A stretch of 64,000 bases of DNA from Shinella daejeonensis (GTDB lineage Bacteria > Pseudomonadota > Alphaproteobacteria > Rhizobiales > Rhizobiaceae): contig NZ_JAHWXY010000013.1 of NCBI RefSeq assembly GCF_024281235.1, positions 23,008 to 87,007 on the forward strand, given 5' to 3'. This document shows, piece after piece, positions 51,192-60,963 of this stretch; the first letter of the stretch is position 1; each line of letters starts with the position of its first letter. The notes beneath the pieces are model-generated. The model was given only the letters and a program-made list of their open reading frames with translations. It searched no databases and was not told the DNA's origin. Made by a program: the position numbers and the translations under genes.

Positions 51192-51686
51192 ATGTCCCTC
51201 GGCGACTACTTCGGCCTCCGGCCGGCCTTCAATATCGTGCCGCTGGAAAGCGGCCATGCCGTTCTGGCGGCAAGTCTTCACCGCACGCGGTTTGCCCGGC
51301 CCTGGAGCGATGGCGAATTCCATGCGCTGCTCCTCCAGCCGACGGTTTTCGGCTTTCTCGCGTTGCGGCAGGGCGGACCGCCGCGCGCGGCTGGCGGCTT
51401 CGTGCTGGCGCGGGCGGCGGCCGGCGAAGCCGAGATCCTGACGATCGGCGTGGATACGCGCTTCGCGCGGCTCGGCCTTGGCTGGCGCCTCATGCTGTCG
51501 GTGCTGCGCGAGGCGCGCATGCGCGACGTCGAGCAGATCTTCCTGGAGGTCGACGAGGGCAACGTCCCGGCCATCGGCCTTTATGGCAAGCTCGGTTTCC
51601 GCAAGGTCGCCGAGCGCAAGGCCTATTATGTCGCAGCCGACGGCGCACGGTCGACAGCGCTTGTCATGCGGCTTGATCTTCGCTAG
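51192..51686 (+). CDS. rimI: Ribosomal protein S18-alanine N-acetyltransferase RimI-like
   Basis: 164 residues with a GNAT domain. The acetyl-CoA loop is ARLGLGWRLM (about residues 94-103) with the Glu-containing strand QIFLEVDEGNVPAIGLYGKLGF; ARSTALVMRLDLR ends the protein. RimI acetylates the N-terminus of S18. The assignment rests on the tsaB-rimI order and the fold. ATG 51192 is 4 bp after tsaB; 40 bp before the Fur/Mur gene. Confidence 0.87.
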   Translation: MSLGDYFGLRPAFNIVPLESGHAVLAASLHRTRFARPWSDGEFHALLLQPTVFGFLALRQGGPPRAAGGFVLARAAAGEAEILTIGVDTRFARLGLGWRLMLSVLREARMRDVEQIFLEVDEGNVPAIGLYGKLGFRKVAERKAYYVAADGARSTALVMRLDLR

Positions 51687-51726
51687 TTCCCCTCCGGGAG
51701 GCTGGCGGCAACAGGGACCGGATCGC

Positions 51727-52155
51727 ATGTCGGACATCGAGAAATCGCTGGAAGAGCTTTGCGTCGAGCGTGGCATGCGGATGACCGAGCAGCGCCGCGT
51801 CATCGCACGGGTGCTGGAAAGTTCCGCCGATCATCCGGATGTGGAAGAGCTTTATCGCCGCTCGTCGCTTGTCGACGCGCGGATTTCCATTTCCACCGTC
51901 TATCGAACGGTCAAGCTTTTCGAGGACGCCGGCATCATCGAGCGGCATGATTTCCGCGATGGTCGCTCCCGCTACGAGACGGTGCCGGAGGAGCATCACG
52001 ACCATCTGATCGATCTGAAGACCGGGACGGTCATCGAATTCCATTCGCCGGAGATCGAGGCCCTGCAGGAGCGTATCGCTCGCGAACACGGCTTCCGCCT
52101 GGTGGATCACCGGCTGGAGCTTTACGGCGTTCCGCTGAAGAAGGGCGACGAATGA
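51727..52155 (+). CDS. mur: Fur/Mur-family metal-responsive regulator
   Basis: 142 residues. In rhizobia this protein (Fur or Mur) mainly represses manganese uptake (sitABCD or mntH) when Mn is high, while RirA handles iron. Winged helix: RMTEQRRVIARVLESSADHPD and SISTVYRTVKLFEDAGI. Metal ligands EEHHDHLIDLKTG include the HHDH cluster, but the two cysteines of classical Fur (LICLDCG in E. coli) are replaced (LIDLKTG), as in rhizobial Mur, so no structural zinc at that site. Ends 40 bp before olsA. Confidence 0.88.
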   Translation: MSDIEKSLEELCVERGMRMTEQRRVIARVLESSADHPDVEELYRRSSLVDARISISTVYRTVKLFEDAGIIERHDFRDGRSRYETVPEEHHDHLIDLKTGTVIEFHSPEIEALQERIAREHGFRLVDHRLELYGVPLKKGDE

Positions 52156-52195
52156 CACGGTCGCCTCCGCTCCTGATGTCCGGGAGCGGTTGCGC

Positions 52196-52984
52196 GTGAT
52201 CGTCTGGCTGCGCATCGCCGTCCAGTTCCTGCTGCTGGCGGCGCTGACGGCGGTGCTGCTGCCGTTCCAGCTCGTCGCGTTGCGCTTCGATCTCCCGCTT
52301 CGCCGCCGCCTGCCGCGTCTCTGGCATCGCGCCGCCTGCCGCACGCTCGGCCTGAAGGTCCGGGTCCACGGGACGCTGGTGCCGCGTCGGCCGCTGCTGC
52401 TGGTGTCCAATCATGTCTCCTGGAAGGATATCATGGTTCTCGGCTCCATCGCCGATGTCGTCTATATCGCCAAGTCGGAGGTGCGGGACTGGCCGGTCTT
52501 CGGAATTCTCGCCCGGCTCCAGGCGACGATCTTCGTCGAGCGCGAACAGAAGCGCAGGGTCGGAAAGCAGGCCGACGAGATCGCTGAACGGCTGCTGGCC
52601 GGCGAGATCGTCGTTCTTTTTCCGGAGGGAACCACGTCCGACGGCAACCGGGTTCTGGACATGAAAACCTCGCTTTTCGGCGCGGCCGCTTCCGCCGTGT
52701 CCAGCGCGCCGGAACGCGTCGTCCATGTCCAGCCGGTCTCGATCGCCTATACCGGGCTTCACGGCATGGCGATGGGCCGCTTCCATCGGCCGCTCGCCGC
52801 CTGGCCGGGCGATATAGAATTGCTGCCCCATCTTCTCGGTGTCGCCCGCGAGGGGGCGATCGATGTCGACGTCGATCTCGGCGAACAGGTGGACTATCGC
52901 GAAGGCGGCAATCGCAAGCAGATCAGCCACGAAATCGAGGCCCGCATCCGCGCCATGCTGGGCACGCGCCTGCGCGGCCGCTGA
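52196..52984 (+). CDS. olsA: Lyso-ornithine lipid O-acyltransferase OlsA
   Basis: 262 residues, PlsC family. OlsA adds the second fatty acid to lyso-ornithine lipid made by OlsB. One N-terminal membrane segment (about 5-27); acyltransferase motif I NHVSWKD at 72-78 (His73 and Asp78), then FVEREQKRR and FPEGTTSDG. PlsC-type 1-acylglycerol phosphate acyltransferase would be the alternative; the choice rests on rhizobial synteny fur/mur-olsA-miaB and on olsB in this window. GTG 52196 has GGGAG 9 bp upstream; a TTG at 52190 is also in frame. Confidence 0.82.
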   Translation: MIVWLRIAVQFLLLAALTAVLLPFQLVALRFDLPLRRRLPRLWHRAACRTLGLKVRVHGTLVPRRPLLLVSNHVSWKDIMVLGSIADVVYIAKSEVRDWPVFGILARLQATIFVEREQKRRVGKQADEIAERLLAGEIVVLFPEGTTSDGNRVLDMKTSLFGAAASAVSSAPERVVHVQPVSIAYTGLHGMAMGRFHRPLAAWPGDIELLPHLLGVAREGAIDVDVDLGEQVDYREGGNRKQISHEIEARIRAMLGTRLRGR

Positions 52985-53027
52985 GGTACATAGGGGAGAG
53001 GGCTTCATTTTCCGGGGTTTTTCCACT

Positions 53028-54443
53028 ATGGAAACGCGCATGAGCGAACAAGCACCCACTCTCACCGTTGCGCCGGTGGCCCCGGGCGAGGCGACGGCCG
53101 GCCGCAAGGTCTTCGTCAAGACCTATGGCTGCCAGATGAACGTCTACGACAGCGACCGCATGACGGACACGCTGGCCCGGGACGGCTATCAGACGACCGA
53201 CGTGCTGGAGGAGGCGGACCTCGTCCTCCTCAACACCTGCCATATCCGCGAGAAGGCGGCGGAAAAGGTCTATTCCGAGCTTGGCCGCCTGCGCGACATG
53301 AAGAAGGCGCGCGCGAAGGACGGGCGTGCGTTGACGATCGGCGTCACCGGCTGCGTCGCGCAGGCCGAGGGCGCGGAAATCCTGCGCCGCGCGCCGGCGG
53401 TCGATCTGGTCGTCGGTCCGCAGACCTATCATCGCCTGCCGGCCATGCTGAAGCGTGCGAAAAGCGGCGAGCGGGTCGTCGAGACGGAATATGCCATCGA
53501 GGACAAGTTCGAGCATCTTCCCGCCCCCGACCGCGCGCGGACGCGCGCCCGGGGCGTCACCGCCTTTCTCACCGTGCAGGAAGGCTGCGACAAGTTCTGC
53601 ACCTTCTGCGTCGTGCCCTATACCCGCGGCGCGGAGGTCTCCCGCCCGGTTGCGCAGATCGTCGCAGAGGCGGAGCGGCTTGTGGCGGCCGGCGTGCGGG
53701 AGATCACGCTCCTTGGCCAGAACGTCAACGCCTGGCACGGCGCTGGTCCCGATGGCGGGGAATGGGGCCTTGGCAATCTTTTACGCCGCCTGTCGCAGAT
53801 CGAAGGTCTTGCCCGGCTGCGCTATACGACGAGCCATCCGCGCGACATGGACGAAAGCCTGATCGCCGCGCACCGCGATCTGCCGAAGCTGATGCCCTAT
53901 CTGCATCTGCCGGTGCAGACGGGGTCCGACCGTATCCTCAAGGCGATGAACCGTCGGCATACGGCGGCCGAATATATCGCGCTGATCGAGCGCATTCGCG
54001 CCGTCCAGCCGGATCTCGCCATTTCCGGCGATTTCATCGTCGGCTTCCCCGGCGAGACGGATGAGGATTTCGAGGATACGTTGCGCCTTGTCGAAACGGT
54101 GGGCTACGCTCAGGCCTTTTCCTTCAAATATTCCATCCGTCCCGGCACGCCCGGCGCGCAGATGGACGGCCATGTGGCGGAGGCGGTGAAGGCGGAGAGG
54201 CTTGAGCGCTTGCAGGATTTGCTCTTTCGCCAGCAACGCGCCTTCGCCGCCGGCTGCATCGGGCGCGGGATCGATCTGCTGCTGGAAAAGCCGGGCCGCA
54301 TGCCCGGTCAGCTCGTGGGGCGCTCGCCCTGGCTCCAGCCTGTGAATATTGATGCAAAAGGTTCAGAAATCGGTGACATTATCCGTGTGCGAATCACCGA
54401 TGCCGGCCCCAACAGCCTCTTTGCCGAGGCGACGGGCGCTTGA
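53028..54443 (+). CDS. miaB: tRNA-2-methylthio-N6-dimethylallyladenosine synthase MiaB
   Basis: 471 residues. A radical SAM methylthiotransferase that makes ms2i6A37 in tRNAs. The N-terminal auxiliary Fe-S cluster cysteines are C35 ([11 protein letters not shown]), C71 (NTCHIRE) and C109 (TGCVAQ); the radical SAM cluster is C187, C191, C194 (CDKFCTFC); a TRAM domain ends the protein ([13 protein letters not shown]). ATG 53028 is taken; ATG 53040 (MSEQAP), four codons later, is equally possible. Separated from phoH by 14 bp. Confidence 0.96.
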   Translation: METRMSEQAPTLTVAPVAPGEATAGRKVFVKTYGCQMNVYDSDRMTDTLARDGYQTTDVLEEADLVLLNTCHIREKAAEKVYSELGRLRDMKKARAKDGRALTIGVTGCVAQAEGAEILRRAPAVDLVVGPQTYHRLPAMLKRAKSGERVVETEYAIEDKFEHLPAPDRARTRARGVTAFLTVQEGCDKFCTFCVVPYTRGAEVSRPVAQIVAEAERLVAAGVREITLLGQNVNAWHGAGPDGGEWGLGNLLRRLSQIEGLARLRYTTSHPRDMDESLIAAHRDLPKLMPYLHLPVQTGSDRILKAMNRRHTAAEYIALIERIRAVQPDLAISGDFIVGFPGETDEDFEDTLRLVETVGYAQAFSFKYSIRPGTPGAQMDGHVAEAVKAERLERLQDLLFRQQRAFAAGCIGRGIDLLLEKPGRMPGQLVGRSPWLQPVNIDAKGSEIGDIIRVRITDAGPNSLFAEATGA

Positions 54444-54448
54444 AGGAG
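54443..54448 (+). promoter_or_regulatory. Shine-Dalgarno of phoH that fixes a TTG start
   Basis: AAGGAG begins on the last base of the miaB stop and is 9 bp before TTG 54458. This ideal spacing favours TTG 54458 over ATG 54476. Confidence 0.6.
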
Positions 54449-54457
54449 TCTGACCGC

Positions 54458-55513
54458 TTGAACGGACATGATGTGATGACGTCGTCGCCGCACCAGTCGA
54501 AGATCGTACCGGCAGATGCCGATCATTTCGTGCTGACCTTCGAGAACAATCGATATGCAAGCGAGCTTTTCGGGCAGTTCGACCAGAACCTGAAGCTTCT
54601 CGAGCAACGGCTGAACATCGACGCGCGGGCGCGGGGCAACTCCGTGGCCATCTCCGGCGATGTGGTGGCGACCAATCAGGCGCGCCGGGCGCTCGATTAT
54701 CTCTATGGCCGCCTCCAGAGCGGCGGTTCGGTCGAGCTTTCCGACGTGGAGGGCGCGATCCGCATGGCGATCGCGGCCGACGACCAGCTTTCGCTGCCGA
54801 CCATGGAGCGCAAGGCGAAGCTGAGCATGGCGCAGATTTCCACGCGCAAGAAGACCATCGTCGCCCGGACCCCGATGCAGGACACCTACATCCGGGCGCT
54901 GGAGCGTTCCGAACTCGTCTTCGGCGTCGGGCCGGCCGGCACCGGCAAGACCTACCTTGCCGTTGCCTATGCCGCCCAGTTGCTGGAGCGTGGTGCCGTC
55001 GACCGCATCGTCCTCTCGCGCCCGGCGGTGGAAGCCGGCGAGCGCCTCGGTTTCCTGCCGGGCGACATGAAGGAGAAGGTCGATCCCTATCTGCGCCCGC
55101 TCTATGACGCCCTTTACGACATGATGCCCGGCGACAAGGTGGAGCGCGCCATCACGGCGGGCGTCATCGAGATCGCGCCGCTCGCCTTCATGCGCGGCCG
55201 CACGCTGGCCAATGCGGCGGTGATCCTCGACGAAGCGCAGAACACGACGTCGATGCAGATGAAGATGTTCCTCACACGGCTTGGCGAGAACGGACGCATG
55301 ATCGTGACCGGCGACCCCAGTCAGGTCGACCTCCCGCGCGGCGTGACGTCCGGCCTCGTGGAAGCCTTGCAGATCCTGAAGGGCGTGGAGGGTGTCTCCG
55401 TCGTCCGCTTCAGCGACGCCGACGTCGTGCGCCATCCGATGGTCGCCCGCATCGTCCGGGCCTATGAGGCGCGCACGGCCGTTCAGGATGAAAGCGAGCG
55501 GATGGACCGCTGA
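54458..55513 (+). CDS. phoH: PhoH-like ATPase
   Basis: 351 residues. PhoH proteins are RNA-binding ATPases/helicases next to YbeY in most alphaproteobacteria, hence linked to rRNA processing. N-terminal region [22 protein letters not shown]-like RNA-binding part up to about 100, Walker A GPAGTGKT at 158-165, [18 protein letters not shown], Walker [10 protein letters not shown] and [10 protein letters not shown]. Start TTG 54458 is inferred from AAGGAG at 9 bp spacing; ATG 54476 would give a shorter form. Its stop is 16 bp before ybeY. Confidence 0.92.
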   Translation: MNGHDVMTSSPHQSKIVPADADHFVLTFENNRYASELFGQFDQNLKLLEQRLNIDARARGNSVAISGDVVATNQARRALDYLYGRLQSGGSVELSDVEGAIRMAIAADDQLSLPTMERKAKLSMAQISTRKKTIVARTPMQDTYIRALERSELVFGVGPAGTGKTYLAVAYAAQLLERGAVDRIVLSRPAVEAGERLGFLPGDMKEKVDPYLRPLYDALYDMMPGDKVERAITAGVIEIAPLAFMRGRTLANAAVILDEAQNTTSMQMKMFLTRLGENGRMIVTGDPSQVDLPRGVTSGLVEALQILKGVEGVSVVRFSDADVVRHPMVARIVRAYEARTAVQDESERMDR

Positions 55514-55529
55514 ACGGCGGTCCGGTGTC

Positions 55530-56033
55530 ATGAGCGAACTCGATATCCAGATTTCCGTCGAAGAAGGCGGATGGCCGGCGGAGGAGCATCTGCGCGCGCT
55601 CGCCACGCGGGCGCTGGAAGCGGCCGCCCGCGTCCTTGCACGCGAGGAAGCGCAACCCTTCCCGCCGCAGGCACCGGAAGTGTCGCTGGTCTTTACCGGC
55701 GATGCCGAAATCCGCGGCATCAATGCCGAATGGCGCGGCATGGACAAGCCGACCAACGTCCTTTCCTTCCCCGCCTGGCCGCTGACGCCGGGGGCAATGC
55801 CCGGTCCGATGCTCGGCGACATCATCCTCGCCGAGGAAACGCTTGCCCGGGAAGCCATGGAACTCGGCAAGCCCTTCGACGATCATCTGACGCACCTTCT
55901 GGTGCATGGATTTCTCCATCTCTTCGGTTATGATCACATGGAAGACGGGGAGGCCGAGAAAATGGAGGGGCTGGAGACTCGCATTCTGGCGACGCTTGGC
56001 CTATCTGACCCCTATGGGGATCACCCCGATTGA
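55530..56033 (+). CDS. ybeY: Endoribonuclease YbeY
   Basis: 167 residues. YbeY is a zinc metallo-RNase that matures 16S rRNA 3' ends and takes part in ribosome quality control; in S. meliloti it also affects small-RNA control. The zinc motif [11 protein letters not shown] gives H126, H130 and H136; [17 protein letters not shown] is the second family mark. Length and motifs are complete. It lies between phoH and corC (16- and 11-bp gaps) in the conserved cassette. Confidence 0.96.
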   Translation: MSELDIQISVEEGGWPAEEHLRALATRALEAAARVLAREEAQPFPPQAPEVSLVFTGDAEIRGINAEWRGMDKPTNVLSFPAWPLTPGAMPGPMLGDIILAEETLAREAMELGKPFDDHLTHLLVHGFLHLFGYDHMEDGEAEKMEGLETRILATLGLSDPYGDHPD

Positions 56034-56044
56034 CAGTTGGAACG

Positions 56045-57214
56045 ATGAGCGATTTCAGGAACCAGTCGACAACGACGGAAAAGTCCGAGGCGGAAGCCTC
56101 GGGCGAAGGCGAAGCGGGCAGTAGTAGCAGCGGCCCGCAGAAACCGGAGGGCGGCGCACGTTCGTCCTTGTGGTCGCGGGCGGCGCGCTTCTGGCGCATG
56201 TCCGGCGCTTCCAGCTTGCGAAAGGATCTGGCCGAGGCGCTGATGACCGAAGGCGAGGGCGGGGAAACCGCCTTCTTGCCGGGCGAGCGCGCGATGTTGC
56301 ACAACATCCTGCGCTTCCGCGAGGTCCGCGTCGAGGACGTCATGGTGCCGCGCGCCGATATCGAGGCGGTGGACCAGAGCATCACCGTCGCCGAACTGAT
56401 GGTCTTCTTCGAGGATTCCGGCCGCTCCCGCATGCCGGTCTATTGCGAAAGCCTCGACGATCCGCGCGGCATGGTCCATATCCGCGACCTGCTCGCCTAT
56501 GTGACCCGCCAGGCGCGCAACAAGCGCCGGAACGGCACGCGAAACGGTAACGGCAACGGCAACGGAGCGGGCACGGAGAAGGCTGGCAGGACCCCGAAGG
56601 CGGATTTCGATCTCGGCCGGGTCGATCTTTCCAAGACGGTGGCGGAGGCGGGCATCATCCGCAACGTTCTTTTCGTGCCGCCGTCGATGCTGGCCGCCGA
56701 TCTGATGGCGCGCATGCAGGCCGACCGCACGCAGATGGCGCTGGTCATCGACGAATACGGCGGTACGGACGGGCTCGCCTCGCTGGAGGATATCGTCGAA
56801 ATGGTGGTCGGCGATATCGAGGACGAGCACGACGACGAGGAGGCGATGATCACCCAGGTGAACGACGACGTCTCGATCGCCGACGCCCGCGTCGAACTGG
56901 AAGAACTGGCGGAGGCCATCGGTCCTGATTTCGATATCCGCGACCAGCTCGAGGACGCCGATACGCTCGGCGGTCTGATCTTCGCCTCGCTTGGACGCAT
57001 CCCGGCCCGCGGCGAGGTGGTGCAGGCCGTTCCCGGTTTCGAGTTCCACGTTCTCGATGCCGATCCTCGCCGCGTGAAGCGGGTTCGCGTCACGCGCAAA
57101 CGGGCCCATGCGGCGCGCCGCCGCGAACGCCGGCCGGAAGGCGAGGGCGCCGATCCCGCCGCCGGACCTGAAAAGCCCTCCGATCCGCCGCCGGCCAAAA
57201 CCGGAACGCAATGA
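56045..57214 (+). CDS. corC: CorC/HlyC-family CBS-domain protein
   Basis: 389 residues. E. coli CorC (YbeX) is tied to Mg/Co efflux and to ribosome biogenesis. A CBS pair (MVPRADIEAVDQSITVAEL then VFFEDSGRSRMPVYCESLDD, and LFVPPSMLAADLMARMQADR) is followed by the CorC_HlyC domain (LIFASLGRIPARGEVVQAV). No transmembrane part, as in YbeX. Between the CBS units is an (NG)n run, NGNGNGNG, encoded by AACGGC repeats at about 56540-56565, likely slippage-made. C-terminal tail Arg- then Pro/Ala-rich. 11 bp after ybeY. Confidence 0.92.
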   Translation: MSDFRNQSTTTEKSEAEASGEGEAGSSSSGPQKPEGGARSSLWSRAARFWRMSGASSLRKDLAEALMTEGEGGETAFLPGERAMLHNILRFREVRVEDVMVPRADIEAVDQSITVAELMVFFEDSGRSRMPVYCESLDDPRGMVHIRDLLAYVTRQARNKRRNGTRNGNGNGNGAGTEKAGRTPKADFDLGRVDLSKTVAEAGIIRNVLFVPPSMLAADLMARMQADRTQMALVIDEYGGTDGLASLEDIVEMVVGDIEDEHDDEEAMITQVNDDVSIADARVELEELAEAIGPDFDIRDQLEDADTLGGLIFASLGRIPARGEVVQAVPGFEFHVLDADPRRVKRVRVTRKRAHAARRRERRPEGEGADPAAGPEKPSDPPPAKTGTQ

Positions 57215-57310
57215 TGCCGGCCTTCCGCCCTTGAGCGGGAGAGGGGACAAGCGCGCGGTTTTTTGAAAGACTGGCGCGGCTGATTCGGGCGGGACGAAAA
57301 AGGGGACGGC

Positions 57311-58891
57311 ATGGAGCGGCTGGCGGGCAGGGTCATGCTCCTTTCGGGAGCAGGACAGGCGTTCACGGCGCTCGGCGCCGGCCTTTTTTCGGTTCTGGCG
57401 CTTCCGCCCTTCGGCTTCTTCGCCGCGCTTTTCGTTTCCCTGCCTCTCCTTGTCTGGCTGCTTGACGGCGCCACGCCTGCGCCGGGTGCAACGGGCCTGC
57501 GCCGCCTCGCGCCGGCCTTCCGCATCGGCTGGCTCTTCGGCTTCGGTTACTTCGTCGGCGGTCTGTGGTGGCTCGGCAATGCGCTTCTGGTCGAGGCGGA
57601 GGATTTTGCCTGGGCCTTGCCGCTTGCGGTTTTCGGCCTGCCGGCGTTTCTGGCGCTCTATTACGGACTGGCGACGGCGCTTGCCCGTCTGTTCTGGTCG
57701 GATGGATGGGGGCGGATCGCAGCGCTTGCCGCCGCTTTCGGGGTAAGCGAGTGGCTGCGGGGCCTCCTCTTCACCGGCTTTCCTTGGAATGCCGTCGGCT
57801 ATGGTGCGATGCCGGTGCCGCTGCTCATGCAATCGGCCGCGCCGCTGGGGATCGCCGCGATCAATGCGCTTGCCGTCTTCGTCTTCGCGATGCCCGCGCT
57901 CCTTGGCACGCGGCGCGGGTGGAAGGTGGGCCTCGCCCTTGCGGGCGTGCTTTTCGCCGCCCATGTCGGCTATGGCGTCCATGCGCTCCATGTCCGGCCC
58001 GTGCCGGCGTCGGCGGAGGCGGTCGTCCGGCTGGTCCAGCCGGTGATCGATCAGGCGATGAAGCTTGACGATTCGGCGCGGGCCGAGATCTTCGAGCGCC
58101 ATCTCGCGCTGAGCGCCGCGCCGGCGGAAGAAGGCGGCCGCCGGCCCGATATCATCGTCTGGCCCGAAACCTCGATCCCCTTCATCCTGACCCATAATCC
58201 CGATGCCCTGTCGCGGATCGCCGAGGTTCTCGATGACGACCAGATGCTGGTAGCCGGCGCCGTGCGCACCGAGGATGGCGGGACGGGCAAGCCGCCGCGC
58301 TATTACAATTCCGTCTATGTGATCGACGGCAAGGGCCAGATCACGGCGGCCGCCGACAAGGTGCATCTCGTGCCTTTCGGCGAATATATGCCCTTCGAGG
58401 ATCTGTTGCAGAGCTTCGGCGTGAGTGCGGTCGCCGCCATGCCCGGCGGATTTTCCGGTGCGCGCGATCATCAGGTGCTGACGGTCGCGGCGCAGCGCCT
58501 CTATCCGCTGATCTGCTACGAGGCGATTTTCCCCGACGAGATTGGCGCGCAGGCCGAGGATGTCTCCGCCCTGCTCAACGTCACCAATGACGCCTGGTTC
58601 GGTCGGACGCCGGGTCCCTATCAGCACTTTCAGCAGGCACAGTTGCGCGCCGTCGAGCGTGGCCTGCCGCTGGTGCGCAGCGCCAACAACGGGATTTCCG
58701 CCGTCATCGACGCCCGCGGCCGTATCGTCACGGGGCTCGCCTATGACGTTCCCGGCTTTGTCGACGCGGCGCTGCCCGGCAGGCTCGACGATCCGGCGGC
58801 TGCGGAACGCCACCGGATGGTGTTCTGGGGCGTGATCGCTTTTTTCTTCCTGCTGGCGCTTGTCGCGCGCACCGCTTTTCGTCGGGGATGA
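57311..58891 (+). CDS. lnt: Apolipoprotein N-acyltransferase Lnt
   Basis: 526 residues: about six N-terminal membrane helices and a nitrilase domain (about 235-490). Lnt adds the third fatty acid to the N-terminal cysteine of lipoproteins. Catalytic triad by pattern: E286 (WPETSIPF), K350 (DKVHLVPFGEY) and C402 (LICYE). A short Arg-tipped helix ends it. In Sinorhizobium this gene is known as actA for acid tolerance. A 159-bp gap follows before the phrR/praR-type regulator. Confidence 0.96.
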   Translation: MERLAGRVMLLSGAGQAFTALGAGLFSVLALPPFGFFAALFVSLPLLVWLLDGATPAPGATGLRRLAPAFRIGWLFGFGYFVGGLWWLGNALLVEAEDFAWALPLAVFGLPAFLALYYGLATALARLFWSDGWGRIAALAAAFGVSEWLRGLLFTGFPWNAVGYGAMPVPLLMQSAAPLGIAAINALAVFVFAMPALLGTRRGWKVGLALAGVLFAAHVGYGVHALHVRPVPASAEAVVRLVQPVIDQAMKLDDSARAEIFERHLALSAAPAEEGGRRPDIIVWPETSIPFILTHNPDALSRIAEVLDDDQMLVAGAVRTEDGGTGKPPRYYNSVYVIDGKGQITAAADKVHLVPFGEYMPFEDLLQSFGVSAVAAMPGGFSGARDHQVLTVAAQRLYPLICYEAIFPDEIGAQAEDVSALLNVTNDAWFGRTPGPYQHFQQAQLRAVERGLPLVRSANNGISAVIDARGRIVTGLAYDVPGFVDAALPGRLDDPAAAERHRMVFWGVIAFFFLLALVARTAFRRG

Positions 58892-59050
58892 ATTGACCGG
58901 TAACCCCTAAAATTGCATAGTGCGCGCCGACGGTTCTACGAGTGTGACACAGACGGAAGGCTTTCGCGCGTTTCCCCGCAAACAAGGCCTGTTTCACGAT
59001 AGCCGTCGTGGTGGCTGGGGCAAGTTCCACGCGTTTAGGACACTCATATT

Positions 59051-59470
59051 ATGGCGGAAAACAAGAAGAAGCCGAATCCTATCGATATTCATGTCGGTAG
59101 CCGTATCCGGCTTCGGCGCACCATGCTCGGCATGAGCCAGGAAAAACTCGGGGAAAGCCTGGGCATCACCTTCCAGCAGATCCAGAAGTACGAGAAGGGC
59201 ACGAACCGCGTCGGAGCGAGCCGGCTCCAGAACATCTCCACCATTCTGAACGTACCGGTTTCCTTCTTTTTCGAGGATGCTCCCGGCGAGCAGACCGATG
59301 CCCAGGGCGGGTTTTCGGAGGCATCCAGTTCGAACTACGTGGTGGATTTCCTGTCTTCCTCCGAGGGGCTGCAACTCAACCGGGCTTTCGTCAAGATCAG
59401 CGACCCCAAGGTGCGTCGCAAACTGGTGGACCTCGTCAAGGCGCTGGCCACCGAGGCCGAAGCCGACTGA
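59051..59470 (+). CDS. phrR: HTH XRE-family regulator (PhrR/PraR-like)
   Basis: 139 residues: an HTH_3 domain at 17-72 (GSRIRLRRTMLGMSQEKLG and FQQIQKYEKGTNRVGASRL) and a 65-residue C-terminal region ending in VDLVKALATEAEAD. The lnt(actA)-phrR-metK order fits PhrR of Sinorhizobium, induced by low pH and stress, and PraR of Rhizobium, a repressor of quorum-sensing regulators and adhesins. Same family and place; the exact regulon here is inferred. The stop is followed by a strong bidirectional-looking terminator. Confidence 0.85.
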   Translation: MAENKKKPNPIDIHVGSRIRLRRTMLGMSQEKLGESLGITFQQIQKYEKGTNRVGASRLQNISTILNVPVSFFFEDAPGEQTDAQGGFSEASSSNYVVDFLSSSEGLQLNRAFVKISDPKVRRKLVDLVKALATEAEAD

Positions 59471-59488
59471 TCCCATCGGCCATATGAG

Positions 59489-59523
59489 AACGAAAAAGCG
59501 GCCGCTCCGGTCGCTTTTTCGTT
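59489..59523 (+). terminator. Rho-independent terminator after the phrR/praR gene
   Basis: Stem AACGAAAAAGCG (59489-59500) with CGCTTTTTCGTT (59512-59523) and an internal GCCG-CTC-CGGT mini-stem. T-run in the 3' arm. Placed 18 bp after the stop. Confidence 0.78.
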
Positions 59524-59559
59524 TGGCGGGATCATTGTGTTCCTATCGATCCACCCCGA

Positions 59560-59581
59560 GACATAAGCATATTCTTATGTC
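59560..59581. promoter_or_regulatory. 22-bp palindrome upstream of metK (candidate operator)
   Basis: GACATAAG-CATATT-CTTATGTC has perfect 8-bp arms and is 74 bp before the metK start. It sits before TTGTCT (59591)-N17-TAACAC, a weak promoter. Palindromes of this kind are bound by ArsR-type SahR/SamR regulators of methionine genes in proteobacteria; that link is inferred. Confidence 0.45.
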
Positions 59582-59654
59582 TTTCTGCGCTTGTCTTTTG
59601 CGAGCGAACTGACTAACACATGCGGAGTCCATCTTCTTTGAGGGGAATTCCCGC

Positions 59655-60899
59655 ATGCGCAGCAGCTACCTTTTCACCAGCGAGTCCGTTGCCGAGGGGC
59701 ATCCGGACAAGGTGTGCGATCGTATCTCCGATGAAATCGTCGATCTGATCTACCGCGAAGCGGCCAAGACCGGCGTGGACCCCTGGTCGGTGCGTATCGC
59801 CTGCGAAACGCTGGCGACGACCAACCGCGTCATCATTGCCGGCGAGGTCCGCCTGCCGCCGAGCCTGATGAAAAAGGACAAGAACGGCAACGAGGTGATC
59901 AATCCCTCGAAGTTCAAGGCGGCCGCCCGCAAGGCGATCCGCGACATCGGTTACGAACAGGACGGTTTTCACTGGAAGACCGCGAAGATCGACGTGCTGC
60001 TGCATTCCCAGTCCGCCGATATCGCCCAGGGCGTCGACAACGCCGCCGACCAGCAGGGCGACGAGGGGGCCGGCGATCAGGGCATCATGTTCGGCTATGC
60101 CTGCCGCGAGACGTCCGAACTGATGCCGGCGCCGCTCTACTACGCCCATCGTATTCTCCAGCTTCTCGCCGCCGCCCGCAAGAAGGGCGAAGGCGAGGCG
60201 GCGAGACTCGGCCCCGACGCCAAGAGCCAGGTGACCGTCCGTTACGTCGACGGCAAGCCGGCCGACGTCGCCTCGATCGTGCTCTCCACCCAGCATCTCG
60301 ATCCGGAATGGGATTCCGCCAAGGTCCGCACGGTCGTCGAACCCTATATCCGCGAGGCGTTTTCCGACTTGAAGATCGCCGACGATTGCGTCTGGTACAT
60401 CAACCCGACCGGCAAGTTCGTCATCGGTGGCCCCGATGGCGACGCGGGCCTGACCGGCCGCAAGATCATCGTCGACACCTATGGCGGCGCTGCGCCGCAC
60501 GGTGGCGGCGCCTTCTCCGGCAAGGACACCACCAAGGTCGACCGGTCCGCGGCCTATGCGGCCCGCTATCTCGCCAAGAACGTCGTGGCGGCAGGACTGG
60601 CCGACCGCTGCACGATCCAGCTTTCCTACGCCATCGGCGTCGCCCAGCCGCTGTCGGTCTATGTCGATCTGCATGGCACCGGCCGGATCGCGGCGGAACA
60701 GGTGGAAGCGGCCATCCGCCAGGTCATGGACCTTTCTCCTTCCGGCATCCGCCGCCATCTCGATCTCAACCGGCCGATCTATGCCAAGACGGCCGCCTAT
60801 GGCCATTTCGGCCGCAAGGCCGGCCGCGATGGCGCCTTCTCCTGGGAGAGGCTCGATCTGGTGAGGCCGCTCAAGGAAGCACTGAAGGTCGCCGCCTGA
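59655..60899 (+). CDS. metK: S-adenosylmethionine synthetase
   Basis: 414 residues. Makes SAM from methionine and ATP; SAM is used by many products here (UbiE, MiaB, RsmI, TrmB). Marks: GHPDKVCD from residue 15, [11 protein letters not shown] and [19 protein letters not shown] (canonical [16 protein letters not shown]; one Pro-to-Thr change). ATG 59655 has GAGGGGAATTCCCGC as SD region. It carries its own leader (59524-59654) and is followed by trmB. Confidence 0.97.
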   Translation: MRSSYLFTSESVAEGHPDKVCDRISDEIVDLIYREAAKTGVDPWSVRIACETLATTNRVIIAGEVRLPPSLMKKDKNGNEVINPSKFKAAARKAIRDIGYEQDGFHWKTAKIDVLLHSQSADIAQGVDNAADQQGDEGAGDQGIMFGYACRETSELMPAPLYYAHRILQLLAAARKKGEGEAARLGPDAKSQVTVRYVDGKPADVASIVLSTQHLDPEWDSAKVRTVVEPYIREAFSDLKIADDCVWYINPTGKFVIGGPDGDAGLTGRKIIVDTYGGAAPHGGGAFSGKDTTKVDRSAAYAARYLAKNVVAAGLADRCTIQLSYAIGVAQPLSVYVDLHGTGRIAAEQVEAAIRQVMDLSPSGIRRHLDLNRPIYAKTAAYGHFGRKAGRDGAFSWERLDLVRPLKEALKVAA

Positions 60900-60963
60900 A
60901 CGGGACCGGTCTTTCCCCGGTGCCGGTTGCGCACTGGACGCGCGCGCAGGCTGATCGTAAAGA

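Noticed and set aside
59524..59654. SAM riboswitch before metK
   Set aside because: Only one simple palindrome is seen; no SAM-I four-way junction, SAM-II pseudoknot pattern or SAM/SAH motif could be drawn. A covariance search would decide.
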